A stretch of DNA of 64,000 nucleotides from Pachyseris speciosa (Eukaryota > Cnidaria > Anthozoa > Scleractinia > Pachyseridae), in the NCBI GenBank assembly GCA_016490735.1, contig JAEMWC010000251.1:527501-591500 (forward strand). The letters run 5' to 3'. Under the pieces are notes generated by a model. That model did not search any database, was not told the DNA's origin, and was given only the letters and a program-made list of their open reading frames with translations. Each line of letters starts with the position of its first letter. The first letter of the stretch is position 1. The translations under genes were made by a program, and so were the position numbers. Shown piece after piece: positions 11,259 through 22,968 of the stretch.

Positions 11259-12267
11259 TGACGTTCTTAGTGTGAGAAAATGATCTGCTGTTCGGCTTTA
11301 TTGGTAAGAAAACGATTTGAGATTAGCCAGCCTGTTGCAGGCGTTCAGATTGTGTGGAGCGGCGAAAATCGTCGCGAGAAACATGTTGCGAGCGAGCGGG
11401 AAAAACGAGGAGCCCCCGTCGCCTCTCCCCACAATCCGAACGCCTCGAACAGGATAAGGTTTAGCGAATAGACATATTCGAGAAGTCTTTAAAATAGGAC
11501 AGAAAATGACACCAGACAACTGGAAACACAGATCCCGCGATAATTGGACTGATCACTTCTATTGCTAGATTTAAATACCGGTGCAATGAGACCACCGCAT
11601 CAATTCTTAGGCATCACACCTAAACTTAAGCATAGTGTCCTTTCAGTCCTTTTGCCGGGGCTTAACAATCATATTTCGTAGTTAGACGGGCATCACTTCG
11701 TTTAAGCTGGATTTAATCATTTTGTTTTTGATTCTGCCTGAAAAAGGAGATTTGTCATTCTTCAATTTCTTCACTGCTGTGCGTATTTCAATTTCGGTAA
11801 TGAGTTAGACAAAGTCCAAAGGGAGTGATTGCATGCTGCTATTTTCTCTCTTTCGTAAGTCTGTAACAATGTTCTGATGATAAAAGTTAAGGGATTCAAT
11901 CATTTGAGTGAAGTGACTGGAAATGAGACATCCAACTTTCTTTTGAAACTTCTGGAATGATCACTGAGTCGCCCAGGCGAACAGAATTTGTATACACCTC
12001 TCGCATATAATGTTCACCGGCCTGTTACTATCAGGAATATAAGGCAGAAACAGCTCATTTCACTCAGACACACTCTTTCCTGCGACTCTGAGAAGATTTT
12101 AGCTGCACGTATGAACTCCAGAAGTGGGACAGTTCAAACGAAAGTCCCTGAAAACTGTTGGTTGTCCAAAAAACTTGAAGACTTATTGGCCTTTAAAATA
12201 GGCACTGCATGTTCTTATAAAGAACCATAGCAGAAACATTCGGTAATAAAAGGAAAATATAACTCAC

Positions 12268-12322
12268 CTTTTACAAATGATGTCGTTAGGAAACACACCA
12301 ACAAGCTGAGCGCGAAATACAT
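12268..12322 (-). pseudogene. Inverted signal-peptide exon of a protease-like gene, copy 1
   Basis: The minus strand encodes [18 protein letters not shown] plus one base, followed by the donor GTGAGT. It is almost identical to exon 1 of the plus-strand paralogues. An upstream in-frame ATG lies at 12371-12373. About 290 bp of intron-1-like sequence follow, and then the LINE begins at about 11975. No protease exons are present further left, so this gene copy is truncated. It could still drive a transcript from the divergent promoter. Confidence 0.7.
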
Positions 12323-15235
12323 CTTGATGGAGATGAGTAAACCCACGAGTGTAATAAACAAGGTCAAACCCATCTACTTTTATCCAAATTAACAACCCTT
12401 TGATTTCAGACCATACATATTGTACGTGTCTGCCATTGTGGACGACGACAACATCATGGCGACAAAATTGTCCGATTCACGCCAGGAACGTGTTTGTCGT
12501 GTGATATTACAAAATCATTCCACCATATTGTGATAAAGATTGTTAACCTTAGTCCACACCAAAATATACGTTTCGTTATTGCTCTTAAGATATGTTATAT
12601 TTTGGAAAGTACACCCCAATTTAGAGCAGCTTATCAATTTTATACTGGAGCTACACACCCACCAGTGCAATTTAGAGCTATTGTCGAATATGTCAGTTAT
12701 AAGCAATACTTTCCTTCTAAGATAAAGGACTTCCTTTATAAGTTTGGCTTTTTGGTGATCCGCGAGCAACAATCTGTAACTATGTTTTCGCGTCATGTGC
12801 CTTGTATTATCCTACAAATCATTATTGGGTTTGACTTGAGCTAACTTGTTTTTCGGCTCCCCAAATTATCCTAAATATACTGGAACTGAAAAAATTTATT
12901 TCTCTAATATTGATCATAGTGGTATATATCATTTATCTAAATAAAAATAAAATTGTTGTTGTTGTTGTTGTTATAACAAGACACTCAATAGTAAAATAAG
13001 GCTATTCTTTACTTCAATAATTACAGGGAAAATATTTCTTCCTAACGAAGGTTGATAAAAGAGAAGCTTGTAAAGTGAATTTCAAAGACAGTCGCCGGTA
13101 AATTGTTTATTCAATAACAAGACTTTGCAGTCAAGACGACCAGTAATCTATACAATTTAAATCAATATACAATATTAAGAAACGGTAAGAGACGGTAGAT
13201 TATTGAAAAGTCAAAAACGTAAACAAGTTACACAGAAGAGAGAAACTTACGTAAATTTTTCCCCAAAATAGAACTGTCAAACAGAAACAGATTTAAATAT
13301 GTGACTGATCATCGCAGTTATGAACAGTAGTGTTCATAACTGCAATGATCAGTTACATATTTAATCATTAATCCGCAGTTGAAATATATGATTTTCATAT
13401 ATTCATTCTCAGAAACAGATTTATTGAGGCATTTTTGGCATAAACTCCAATATAACGAGATGATATTTTCCCACCAAAAGCGTGTTTCACGCGACGTTCG
13501 CACGTTCACGGTTAGCCAGAGGCCTGGGAATAAGTGAGCTGGTTTTATTACGTAAGTCTGTGAGTATCAAGGGGATCAAGATTGGCTATTTCTTCTTTCA
13601 CTAGAGTGGTAACAAAAGAAAAGAAATAGCACTGCAAGTACTTCTATGAGAATAGAATAAGAAAAAAATTTTTTTATTGTGTTTCAAGAATGTATTTAGA
13701 CGTTCACGAATGCTTTTGTTTTTGGTAATTAGGCCCTGTTCGCACTAAGACGAAAATTTGAGTTTGGCGTTTGCAAAAAAAGTGAAAATTTTGTAATCAC
13801 CAATTTTTTGTTTTCGTAATCTTGTTCGCACATGAAGATGCGAAATTTTTTTTAGTGACAGATGGCTCTAATGCAAGGCAACCGCAAAACCCACACTCAA
13901 GGAGTCCGTCATCAATTTGATGACCCAATGACGGATGGATGTCAACGAACAAAGGATTTTCTCGCCTGACAAAATTTTTACAGCCTCCAAAGTTAGTCGA
14001 CGGAATCTTTGAAGTTTCGTTGCACTTGCAAAAATTTTGGTGGGTGCAAAAAATCGTTCGCACTAGAAATGGCTTCGCGTTGACAGATTTTTTGGTAAAT
14101 CAAACAAAATTTCGCGTAGCGCGAACAGGCCCTTACACAAGCGGTGGCTTTTATCGGCCTTCATCGTCACTGTACAGGACCGCAAGTGATCTCGGCCATC
14201 ATATGATCCCCGGATTGCAAATTGATCCCCAGATCGGACCGTAAACGATCCCCTGACCGGAATTGGTCGCCTCATCAGAATTAAGACAGTGGATTCAAAC
14301 TTTGTACACTTTATAAATCAGTAAAGACGTTAAAAAAGAATAAGAAAAGCAATTTTTTTGTTTAGTTTATTTATTTATTTAGTAATTTCCATTTAGTGAA
14401 AATGAGAGAAAAAAAATGCACTAAATGAGGGACTAACGTACGGACTCGAAGTCCCAGCGAGGTCAGCCCCCTGTTAGAAGACGTCTGACTAGAAGTTCAC
14501 GAATGGTTGTGTTTTTGGCAATTGTCACCAAGATACAATATTGTTTCTCCACTGATTTCAGTCGTGTTGATGATTATACTGATTTATGCTGGACTGAATT
14601 GTTTTAAGAAGCTTTAACATTTTATAAACACATCAACAGATTCACTTAATTTCGTTTTATGATACAAAAACAAACACCGATGCTTTTCTAAGGAAGCAGT
14701 GCTTGACGATCGTTCACATGAATTCGTTACGAGGGTGCGAGAAGTTAGAGGCTTGTGGAGATATTCATTGTGTGCAGGTTAAGACTGACGCGTCATATTT
14801 AAGAATGAGTATCCACATGCTAATTCCACTGTTACCTTTCCTTTTTATTCCATTTGACAGTCGCTATTCAAACATGAAATCGTATGAATTGCTTCCCTAT
14901 TACAGTTTCTAGAGGTGGACAATTTTACTTGGCAAGGTTTGACTATGAACGGACTGAGTGAATGTTGTCGTTAGCTACCTTCACATTTCCATTTTTGTGC
15001 ATGTTTTAATTTTTCATTATCAGCTCCCCCTTTCTTCTGTTTACTCATGTGTCGTCGTATTTGTAGAGTTTGGCCTCCTATTTGATTTGAGAGTTTGACA
15101 GAGTTGTTTTTGTTTTTGTTTTTGTATTATGGTTTTTAGATTTATTTATCTCGGTCAAACTAGCACCTTGTGTACTACGCAATTACCGAGCTTAAATATG
15201 GTTGTTGTTGTTGTTGTTGTTGTTGTATGGTTCCT

Positions 15236-15540
15236 TTTGAAGATTCTCATATGGTCTGAGTTATTCGCCCACATTGAACACGTCGGTACTCTCTTTGCAT
15301 ATTATAGTATCCAAGTCGCCCACTATCCTTTGAACTTCTAATTCCCTGTCGAGAGTTTCGTAATTTGGACTTCTTTTTCGAAAATGAAGTTGTATTAGTT
15401 CGTATTTCCATCTTCAATATTTCCCAGAATGTTTGTTATCCTCTAGCCCTCATTACATTTGTCTTTTAGGTGTGCATATAGCTGTCGGATACTAATTTGT
15501 AAACAATCATTGTCCGAGCAGTTTGTTGTTGAATTTCAAA
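15236..15540 (-). pseudogene. Cys-rich terminal exon, decayed copy 1
   Basis: It aligns along its length with the intact minus-strand exon at 40326-40663. It shares the strings encoding NCSDNDCLQ, AHLKDKCNE and KICN. An extra base after CLQ and a stop in the text after KCNE break the frame. The family is unrecognised; see the intact copy. Confidence 0.6.
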
Positions 15541-16976
15541 AAACCTCTCCTCTTTCATGTATTGTTTCATATTTTATATATTCGTATTACACCTCATATT
15601 TTTTTCACTTTTTAACTTGATAATGGCGTAACGTAACGCCGAAACGTCGTTCGCTTCTTTTTAAAGTGTGTTTTAAAAATCTTTTACCGTTTAACTTCTT
15701 GATAAATTCATTTTTTAAATCTCTCCTCTTACAGGTTCGTCAAGAAAAACTAGTAACAAGTAAATAGCTTGGTGGTCTGGTGCTTTTGAATTCCAGTCTT
15801 TTTGGAAGAGTTTTTTTATTTTTAAAGCCTTCGCTCATAGAAAGAAATCTTTCCTTCAGTTGATTTCACTTTTAATACTTAGACACTGTTGGCGGCAAAA
15901 TATCTTATCGAAATATTGGAGTTAACACCAAATAAAATAGCTGGTGTACCACAAGAAAGTATCGCATAACACTAGAGTATAGATTACATAGATCACTATT
16001 TCTAGATATTTTTAATTATACTGAAATAGACACATAATTCAGTCGTCTATACTGCAAAATGTGTTATTCAATAAACTAATTATCACGATTTATCTGAGAT
16101 TCACCTCTCCCTTTAAAAGCCTCTCCCTTTAAAACAATAATAAATCAAATCAACTTTGTAAGGGAGAAGCTTCTTATCATTTCTGAATCATTATTAAAGC
16201 AAAGAATAGCCTTATTTATTTTCGAGAGTCTTGTCATAACAACAACAACAACAACAAATACAGATTCAGAGTGCTTGCGGATCATCAAACCACCAAACTT
16301 ATAAAAGAAGTTTTTTCTCTCTTGAGCGGTAACTTTCACTGATAGTCACCTTCGACTCTAAATTGTTGAGTTACATATTATATCTTGATCACCAAACCAC
16401 TAAAGTTATAAAGGACTGAGTTCTTTCTCTAGAGAGGGAAAGTACTGCCAATCAATGATATAGTCAACCACAACTCTAAATTGTACGGGTGCTTCTGTAG
16501 CTCCAGTATAAAATTGGCAAGCTGGTCTAAATCAGTTGGGGTGTAGTTTTAAAAATAGAAAATATCTTAAGAACGATTATTGTTCGCGGATCACCAAACA
16601 GCCAAAATTATGAAGGAAGTCCTTTATCTTAGAGGGAAAGTATTGCTTATCACTGACATATTCGACCATAGCTCTAAATTGAACTGGTGGGTGTGTAGCT
16701 CCAGTATAAAATTGATAAGTTGCTCTAAATTGGGATGTACTTTGGAACAAAGTTAACAATCTTTGCCACAATATGGTTGGACGATTTTGTAATAGCACAC
16801 GACAAACACGTGCATGACGTGAATCAGAAAATGTTGTCGCCATGACGTTGTTGGCGTCCGTAATGGCAGACGGGTACAATACGAGTGGTCGGACATCAAA
16901 GAATTGTTAATTTGGATAAAAGTAGATGGATTTCAACTTGTTTATTACACTCGCGGCGTTATTCATCTCCATCAAG

Positions 16977-17031
16977 ATGTATTTCGCGCTCAGCTTGTTG
17001 GTGTGTTTCCTAACGGCATCATTTGTAAAAG
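16977..17031 (+). CDS. Paralogue A exon 1, signal peptide
   Basis: It encodes [18 protein letters not shown] with a hydrophobic core typical of secretory signals, then a donor GTGAGG at 17032 in phase 1. An in-frame ATG 51 nt upstream (16926) would add MDFNLFITLAALFISIK. The same upstream ATG exists in all four copies of this exon, so the true start is unsettled. Confidence 0.7.
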
Positions 17032-17376
17032 GTGAGGCGTATTGTCTCTAGTCATGATTATCACCGAATATTTCTGCTATGGTCCTTTATAAGAACGTGC
17101 AGTGCCTATTTTAAAAGCCAATTAGTCCTCTAGTATTTTTTTCAAAAGCCAACAGTTTTCAGTAACTTTCATTTGAACTCTCCTACTTCAGGATTAAGTT
17201 TTATCCATACACCCAAAACCTTCTTAGAGTCAGAACTGAACGTCAGTGAAATGAGCTGTTTTTGCCTTATAAACCTGATAGTAACAGGCCGGTGAGCATC
17301 ATATGCTAGAGGTGTAGACACATTCTGTTCGACCTGGATATCTGAACACTTTTTCAGAAAACTGACGATCAGAGTT

Positions 17377-17756
17377 AGACCGGTTAGCTCAGTGGTAAAG
17401 CACCGGACTACCGTGCGGGAGGTCGCGGGTTCTAACCCCGGCCGGACCAACACTCACGGTCTTTAAATAATTGAGGAGAAAGTGCTGCCTTTGTAATGAC
17501 ATCTACAAATGGTTAGACTTTCTAGTCTTCTCGGATAAGGACGATAAATCGTAGGTCCCGTCTCACAACTCTTCATAACTGATTCTGTGGGACGTTAAAG
17601 AACCCACGCACTGTTCGAAAAGAGTAGGGGACGTAGTCCCCGGTGTGGTGGTCTATCTCTACTTGAATGTGGTTATGGGGGAGGGTTTGCAGTTACGGGC
17701 CTACAGTAATTGGCGCAAGCTGTTGTAGTGTCCCTGCCAGGTCTCTGGCGAAGTGA

Positions 17757-17788
<32 letters not shown>

Positions 17789-17790
17789 AA
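17377..17790 (+). mobile_element. tRNA-derived SINE, copy 1, in intron 1 of paralogue A
   Basis: The head ACCGGTTAGCTCAGTGGTAA (A box) and GGTTCTAACCCC (B box) are tRNA-like. The body is a conserved CAACACTC.. to GTTAAAGAACCC segment and the tail is (AAAT)n at 17757-17790. The orthologous site in paralogue B (CAGAGTTTAGTTCC near 42210) is empty, so the insertion followed the gene duplication. Confidence 0.85.
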
Positions 17791-18355
17791 TAGTTCCACG
17801 TTGAGAGAGACTTCAGAATGGAGAAGATTTAAAGAGGCAGTATGGCAGTATCATGAGAATTTTCCTGATATTTTGACCAAAAATCAATTTGTAGTAACGT
17901 TTTCATTCATGAATTGCTTCTGGATTACCAGTGACATAAAATAAAGTAAATTTTACAAGAAAAAATGAGCCACAGTAAATTATTACCGATTTCATCTCAA
18001 ATGCAAAGGGAGACCTTGAAAACGTCGGCTCGCCTTTTTCAAATTGGTATTCATTTCATCTTGGCCAAGCGTAACCAAAACCATTTAAGAATTGTCCGTT
18101 TTGAAGAAAATGTGGCGATTAGTTTTTGTTTGCCATCGGTAAATAGGTCCCCTTTGCTTTCCAGATTTTTTCTAACAATCCGTGATACTGCCTCCTTAGT
18201 GCTTGTGTTCTCTAAGACGTACAGCTAAAAATATTCAAAAAATATTATATAAAAAAACAGTTGGTAGTAATCGTTTTTCTTAAAAATACGAAAAAAATTA
18301 GAATTCAAAGTGTTTTTAAGAGATCGTGTCGTAATTATCATTTTGCTTTCACCCG

Positions 18356-18553
18356 GATGCGGTAACAAACCACCCGGGGCTCGTATTGTGGGGGACGAGG
18401 AAGCACCTCCTCACTCATGGCCCTGGCAGTTGTCCCTACGCTATAGAGGCCAGCACTGGTGTGGTGCATCCCTTCTTAACAAAGATTGGGCTTTGACAGC
18501 CGCGCATTGTGTTGAAGGGGACAGTAACCTTGCACGATACGCCTTAGTTCTGG
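18356..18553 (+). pseudogene. Paralogue A exon 2 (activation site and catalytic His), acceptor lost
   Basis: This 198-nt phase 1-1 exon encodes [35 protein letters not shown]. The catalytic His is present in TAAHC, and the donor GTAAGA is good. Upstream the text is TTTCACCCG|GATGCGG, where paralogue B has TTTCACCAG|GATGCGG, so the acceptor AG is destroyed. The second Gly of IVGG is Asp, which would disturb zymogen activation. Confidence 0.8.
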
Positions 18554-18609
18554 GTAAGACAGATTTGTAATCACCTGAACTTTTACGGTAAACCACGGTC
18601 GATATTCAC

Positions 18610-18895
18610 TTGGTTCCGAGCGCAGGAATACGTCGTTTAAGGACGATGATTGACAACTTTTTTTTCAAATTTCTCGTGCAGTTAGGTAATGAGCTACTGG
18701 GTTTTGACAACCGCACATTATGTTAATCATGACAGTAACCCTGGGAAATACTCCTTGGTTCTGTGTAATCATCCGAAATTTTAAGGCAAACCATGTCTTA
18801 TCTTAAGTTGGTTCCGAGCGCAGGAATAAGTCATTTAAGGATGATTGATGATTTATTTTCAGATTTCTGGTGCAGTTAGATAATAAGTTACTGAT
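18610..18895 (+). repeat. Intragenic tandem duplication with a relic His exon (paralogue A intron 2)
   Basis: The intron text GGTTCCGAGCGCAGGAATA..GTC.TTTAAGGA occurs at about 18610 and again at about 18812. Between them, 18697-18764 reads like the 3' half of exon 2: WVLTTAHYVNHDSNP, with His kept and the adjacent Cys changed to Tyr. It has no acceptor AG at the expected place and its donor is altered, so it is a decayed duplicate exon. Confidence 0.65.
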
Positions 18896-19538
18896 GTTAA
18901 AAATAAAAAATAATAATATCGATTCCGTTTCGGATTTCGTTTCGGAGGTATAAAGAGCGAATTTGAACATCCACAAATTGAAGCAGAGGCCGTTCTTAGT
19001 TTAGATGGCGTTTATGGATTGAAAATATTAAAATGAATCACTCATACCTGTAAACGAGAATTCTTAGCATAGCTTATTTAAATAATAAAAGCCGATGACA
19101 TCATTCCTGAAAAAGTAAATCTCTAAAGTATACAGTTATAAACACCGCACAGCGACAGTACAGACAGAATTGGACAAATTATAGGTATCGAAACAACAAG
19201 ATATATTCATGACTAAAAATGCGTAAAATCGTATAGAAAGTGATCTATCACAAGAAAACCAGGGCTCAGACTGAATTTAAAAGAGTTAAATCACTTTAAA
19301 GCTATACTGTCCATCTAAAAACGTCATTTTTGTCTACATTTTTTTCCTCGGCTCGTTCGCTTGCTCTATGTATGACGTGGCTGACATTTTGACACAAATT
19401 GCTTGCGCAGTAAGAATACGCAATACCAATTAGCGCAAACGTCCTTAAGCGTTCGTTTGAGAACTACCTCGTAAAACTAAGATGCGGCACCACAACATGT
19501 TCCACTTCTAACCTCCTTTATTATCTTTATTCTCACAG

Positions 19539-19742
19539 GGGCTCACGAAAGAACTAATGACGGTGAAGTCTTTAATGTTAGTCGTATTATCATACACCCT
19601 GGATTCCAAAGTTTCAATTTAATAAATGACCTGGCGGTGTTGAAGTTGTCTCGATCAGCTACTCTGGGTCCCAAAATCAGCACCATCTGCCTGCCATCTC
19701 AAGGCTCACGTGTGCCCCAAGGAACGACATGTTACGTCACTG
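19539..19742 (+). CDS. Paralogue A exon 3 (catalytic Asp)
   Basis: This 204-nt phase 1-1 exon encodes AHERTNDGEV..., INDLAVLKLS with the catalytic Asp, then TICLPSQGS and CYVTG. It is intact, with acceptor CTCACAG and donor GTAAGC. The Cys in CLP is the partner of the propeptide Cys in chymotrypsin-type enzymes. It belongs to a gene that looks inactive elsewhere. Confidence 0.8.
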
Positions 19743-19964
19743 GTAAGCGTTTGGATGTGCTTGTAAGATTTCACTGACCAAAGCTTTTTGTTTGATCATT
19801 TGCTTGCTCAACGTTTTCGTCCCTCGATAAACTAAAGCAACATTCATCGGATGTTTTTGAATACATTTTCGATCCCTAAACATTTGAGAGCATGACTTAT
19901 TTATAGACCATATTACTGTTCTCGGTATTTTTACAGACCGAGCTTTTTTTAGACTATATTTTAC

Positions 19965-20345
19965 CACAAAAAGGACAACGAGGACGGCAACGGGAACGAT
20001 AGCCTCCTTCGCAGACGTCTTTGGGCTCGTCACGCGTTCCTTGCCCACGAACGTCTGCTGAACTGAACTGCCACTTCCGTTCGCCGGCGGTTAGCCTTTG
20101 TTTTGAAGAAACCAGTAACGAGCTGCGTAAGAATGGAAATCGACACCCGATTCACGTGCATCGTCTGTGAAAATAACCCCGGGGTCGAAGTCCTACTTTC
20201 AAAAAATTGGAAAACGAACTATGATTGGCTAACCGCCGCGAACGGAAGTGGCAGTTCAGTTCAGCAGACGTTCGTGGGCAAGGAACGCGTGACGAGCCCA
20301 AAGACGTCTGCGAAGGAGGCTACGGGAACGAGAGCGCTTCATAAC
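19965..20345. mobile_element. Foldback element in intron 3 of paralogue A
   Basis: About 100-bp arms (GCCTCCTTCGCAGACGTCTTTGGG... to CCGTTCGCCGGCGGTTAGCC, and the reverse complement from about 20232 to 20330) flank a roughly 130-bp loop. It is absent from the 318-bp intron 3 of paralogue B. Confidence 0.8.
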
Positions 20346-20581
20346 AATAGGTTTACAGTCAAAATACTGATATGAAAAGATTCCCCCGTTTAAGCCTCGT
20401 TTACAAGCTAGTTCCAGCTCATTACCGAGAATACAAATGTGGTCTATTGATTTGATCACAAAGATCAGTGACATCATAATTTGGTTTGATCAGTCAAGTG
20501 AGTGTGGACCTCAAATGGGCTGTGGAGTGTCACATTTAATGAAACACTCAACCGAAATATCTTACGTTAACAATTTCACAA

Positions 20582-20830
20582 CACTGCACGAAAAATTGGA
20601 TTTGCACACATTTGCTCAGTAGCAAATATGATGCAAATACGTTCAAACGAGGAGTGAATCTAATGCAAAGATGGTAAATATCGCATTTACTCACGAATTT
20701 ACACCGCCATGTAAATTTGTAGCAAATACTGTATTTACCATCTTTGCCATTGATTTGCACCGCGTTTGCACGTGTTTGGATCATATTTACCACTGAGCAA
20801 ATGTGTGTAAATCCAATTTTTGGTCCAGTG
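20582..20830. mobile_element. 249-bp MITE in intron 3 of paralogue A
   Basis: CACTGCACGAAAAATTGGAT at the left end and AATTTTTGGTCCAGTG at the right end are inverted repeats. Homology between the arms extends about 50 bp (GCACACATTTGCTCAGTAGC versus ACTGAGCAAATGTGTG). It is absent from paralogue B. Confidence 0.75.
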
Positions 20831-20870
20831 CAAGCTTTTGTTGGACATTTATTTATTTATTTTTAACCGC

Positions 20871-21298
20871 CGACCGGTTAGCTCAGTGGTAGAGCACCGG
20901 ACTACCCTGCAGGGAGGTCGCGGGTTCAAACTCCAGCCGGACCAACACTCAGGGTCTTAAAATAATTGAGGAGAAAGTGCTGCCTTTGTAATGACATCTA
21001 AAAGCGGTTAGACTTTCTAGTCTTCTCGGATAAGGACGATAAACCGTAGGCCCCGTCTCACAACTCTTCATAATTCACTGATTCTGTGGGACGTAAAAGA
21101 ACCACTAGGGACGTAACAAAACTCTGGCAGTGACCACCCCTAGTGTCTGTCTTAATTTGATATTGACATTACGGGGACCCTCATAACTCAACTTCATTCA
21201 TTGTAAACTGCGTAAAAAGCAGTCTGGCAAAGTCCCCCGGCCAGTGTTGTAATGCGCATTTGAATATTGCATAGAAAATGCGCAATATAAATGTGATA

Positions 21299-21335
<37 letters not shown>

Positions 21336-21345
21336 TATTTTTTCA
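20871..21345 (+). mobile_element. tRNA-derived SINE, copy 2
   Basis: The head GACCGGTTAGCTCAGTGGTA and B box GGTTCAAACTCC match copies 1 and 3. The tail is (ATT)n at 21301-21340. It sits directly before the truncated Ser exon of paralogue A, so its insertion or a linked deletion may explain the loss of that exon's first third. Confidence 0.85.
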
Positions 21346-21370
21346 TTCACTTATTTGTCTGTTTGCCAAT

Positions 21371-21618
21371 GCGTGCAGACCAACGGACAATCCGTTGACG
21401 ACAATCCGTTGACGAACCCTCCATGGTGTGCGTAGGAGGCCAAGGGAGCAGTATTTGTCTTGGTGACAGTGGAGGGCCCTTATCGTGTTTGGAGGGTGGG
21501 CGATGGGTCGTTCGTGGTGCGGCCTCATGGGTGACCAGCAAAACGTGCCCTGGAGATAAGTACTCTGTGTACGCGCGTGTCAGCACTTACGTGGACTGGA
21601 TCAATAGCTACGTGCAAG
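21371..21618 (+). pseudogene. Paralogue A exon 4 remnant (catalytic Ser)
   Basis: From about 21424 the frame gives [20 protein letters not shown], then a RWVVRGAASWVTS-like stretch and YARVSTYVDWINSYVQ with the donor GTGAGT. Paralogue B has an additional stretch of about 27 codons from its acceptor (GWGRISS...) which is missing here. The motif ACAATCCGTTGACG is duplicated in tandem at 21388-21416, causing a frameshift, and TGA stands in frame. The catalytic Ser and the S1-pocket layout are otherwise like B, with Leu before GDSGG where B has Ser. Confidence 0.8.
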
Positions 21619-22743
21619 GTGAGTGTCTTGTGGTCTCTAAATACATCACCTTCTCTAGCTGGTAATTGCCTCCTATTGATCGAGTAGAACGAGACAGAAC
21701 CGGGCGGAATTGAGTCCCCTTAACCCATTCAAACACAATTTGCATAAAAATCGATAGAAACGCCATGCTAGAGCTCTTGTCCAACAAAGGCATAAAATGC
21801 ATCATCACTGTTTCTTTCATTGCGTGTATGTCACGCATGAACATTTAGATCCTACCAAGATCCAGCAATAGGCACAGTAATAGGCTATCTTCGTAGTCTG
21901 TTTAGTTATCTTGTGCAGTATTTGCCGTATGGACTTCCACTTGTTTGTTTATAACATGGAAACTTAAGTGCACCTAACACCAAAATACTTTTTCGCTAAA
22001 ATAAATCTTTACACCTGTCACAATAACATTTCGCCTTTATTTCCAGTTTTGGACATTTTTATGGGCTTCAAAATGTACAAGAAGCATCATTTGGTACAAG
22101 ACCGAGTCAGAAGGGACTTGGGTTTTTTCTCGATTTGATGTCAAAAACTGCTTTGCATGCATGTTTACAAACACTTAATGAATATTTAGCAGTCGGGAAT
22201 CCTCACGCGATATAAGGCGAGATTGCTTGTGCTGAACTGATTACGAACGGGACTTTGAGCTAGATGCTCAACGAGTTTGCCAGATATCAGGAAGGTCTCT
22301 GAAGAGTCGATTGGCAGCGACGAAGCAACAGTTATCAGACTAGCCCTTACAGACTAGCCATTACAGCTTTTAAGTTTTCATAAATCATTTTGGCGGCCAG
22401 AATTTGCAACTTTTACAGCCTGTGAAAAGTCACAATAACTAAACTAGTCAAGATTTGGTAAAAGAAAAAGGCGCAATGCGTTTCAAAGACATAATAATGT
22501 TAAAGAACGACTCGCACCCAGTCCATCACATTAGAGAGACTGCCTGGTAATCCTGGGTTTAAATCATTTACTAAACGCTATTAACACCAATAAAATATCA
22601 GGTGGGCTTTAGCGCGAAAACATGATATCGTCGCACGTGAAAAGATCACCGTTGCTATGGTTCTTCGGTTGTTTGTTTAGAACATGGAAATTAGCAAATA
22701 TCTGCGAGTTCGAAATTAACAATTGTCTGCGAATTCTTTGTAG

Positions 22744-22767
22744 GTGGTGGAGTTGGAGTAGGCGGAA
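22744..22767 (+). CDS. Paralogue A 24-nt micro-exon (Gly-rich hinge)
   Basis: The acceptor TTCTTTGTAG, 24 coding bases and donor GTAAGTG bracket codons for GGVGVGG, flanked by split Gly and Ser/Asn codons. It is phase 1 at both ends, so inclusion or skipping keeps the frame. It is homologous to the micro-exons at 50212, 50563 and 51983. It would link the protease domain to the ShKT exon at 25687. Confidence 0.75.
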
Positions 22768-22968
22768 GTAAGTGATTGAATTTATTGAACAGGATTGGTT
22801 TATTGACAATATTGTTACGGTTGATGTTGCTGTTGTACTTGTATGGAGGAGACAAACTACTAAAACCTATGAGTTCAAACCATTTACTAAAGAACGACTT
22901 GCACCCAGTCCATCACATTAGAGAGACTGCCTGGTAATCCTGGGTACAAATCATTTACTAAACGCTAT

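Larger units (their letters stand above)
9600..11975 (-). mobile_element. Non-LTR retrotransposon (LINE) relic, minus strand, copy 1
   Basis: Read on the minus strand from 11975 downward there are in turn a segment upstream of RT (about 11990-11680, decayed), RT palm motifs (11258-11004), a post-RT region (about 10360-10120, with a CKRYLEVSNKASN-like string in shifted frames) and a C-terminal Cys-containing region (9929-9678). This order fits one LINE. It is frameshifted throughout and interrupted by a foldback element at 10581-10702. The 5' end joins intron-1-like sequence of the inverted protease copy. A second, shorter copy lies at 36231-37104. Confidence 0.7.
11976..16925. repeat. Divergent promoter-like module, copy 1
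   Basis: This block separates two first exons in opposite orientation, at 12268-12322 (minus) and 16977-17031 (plus). The sequences immediately upstream of both are inverted repeats of each other: about 12374-12800 is the reverse complement of about 16570-16925. Most of the block recurs at 37102-41800 and partly at 32600-36230. Inside are a short TTG microsatellite (12954-12972), a palindrome CAGTTATGAACA.TA.TGTTCATAACTG near 13315, GGGGATC-rich text near 14190-14270 and a decayed Cys-rich exon (15236-15540). No other gene is seen. Confidence 0.75.

Noticed and set aside
14703..14912. LRMSIHMLIPLLPFLF frames in all three modules (also 33264, 39866)
   Set aside because: Conserved only as part of the duplicated module; starts and ends differ and no gene context is visible.
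17379..17450. tRNA-like sequence as a functional tRNA gene (also at 20872 and 28652)
   Set aside because: Three dispersed copies share a long non-tRNA body and microsatellite tail, so they are SINE heads.
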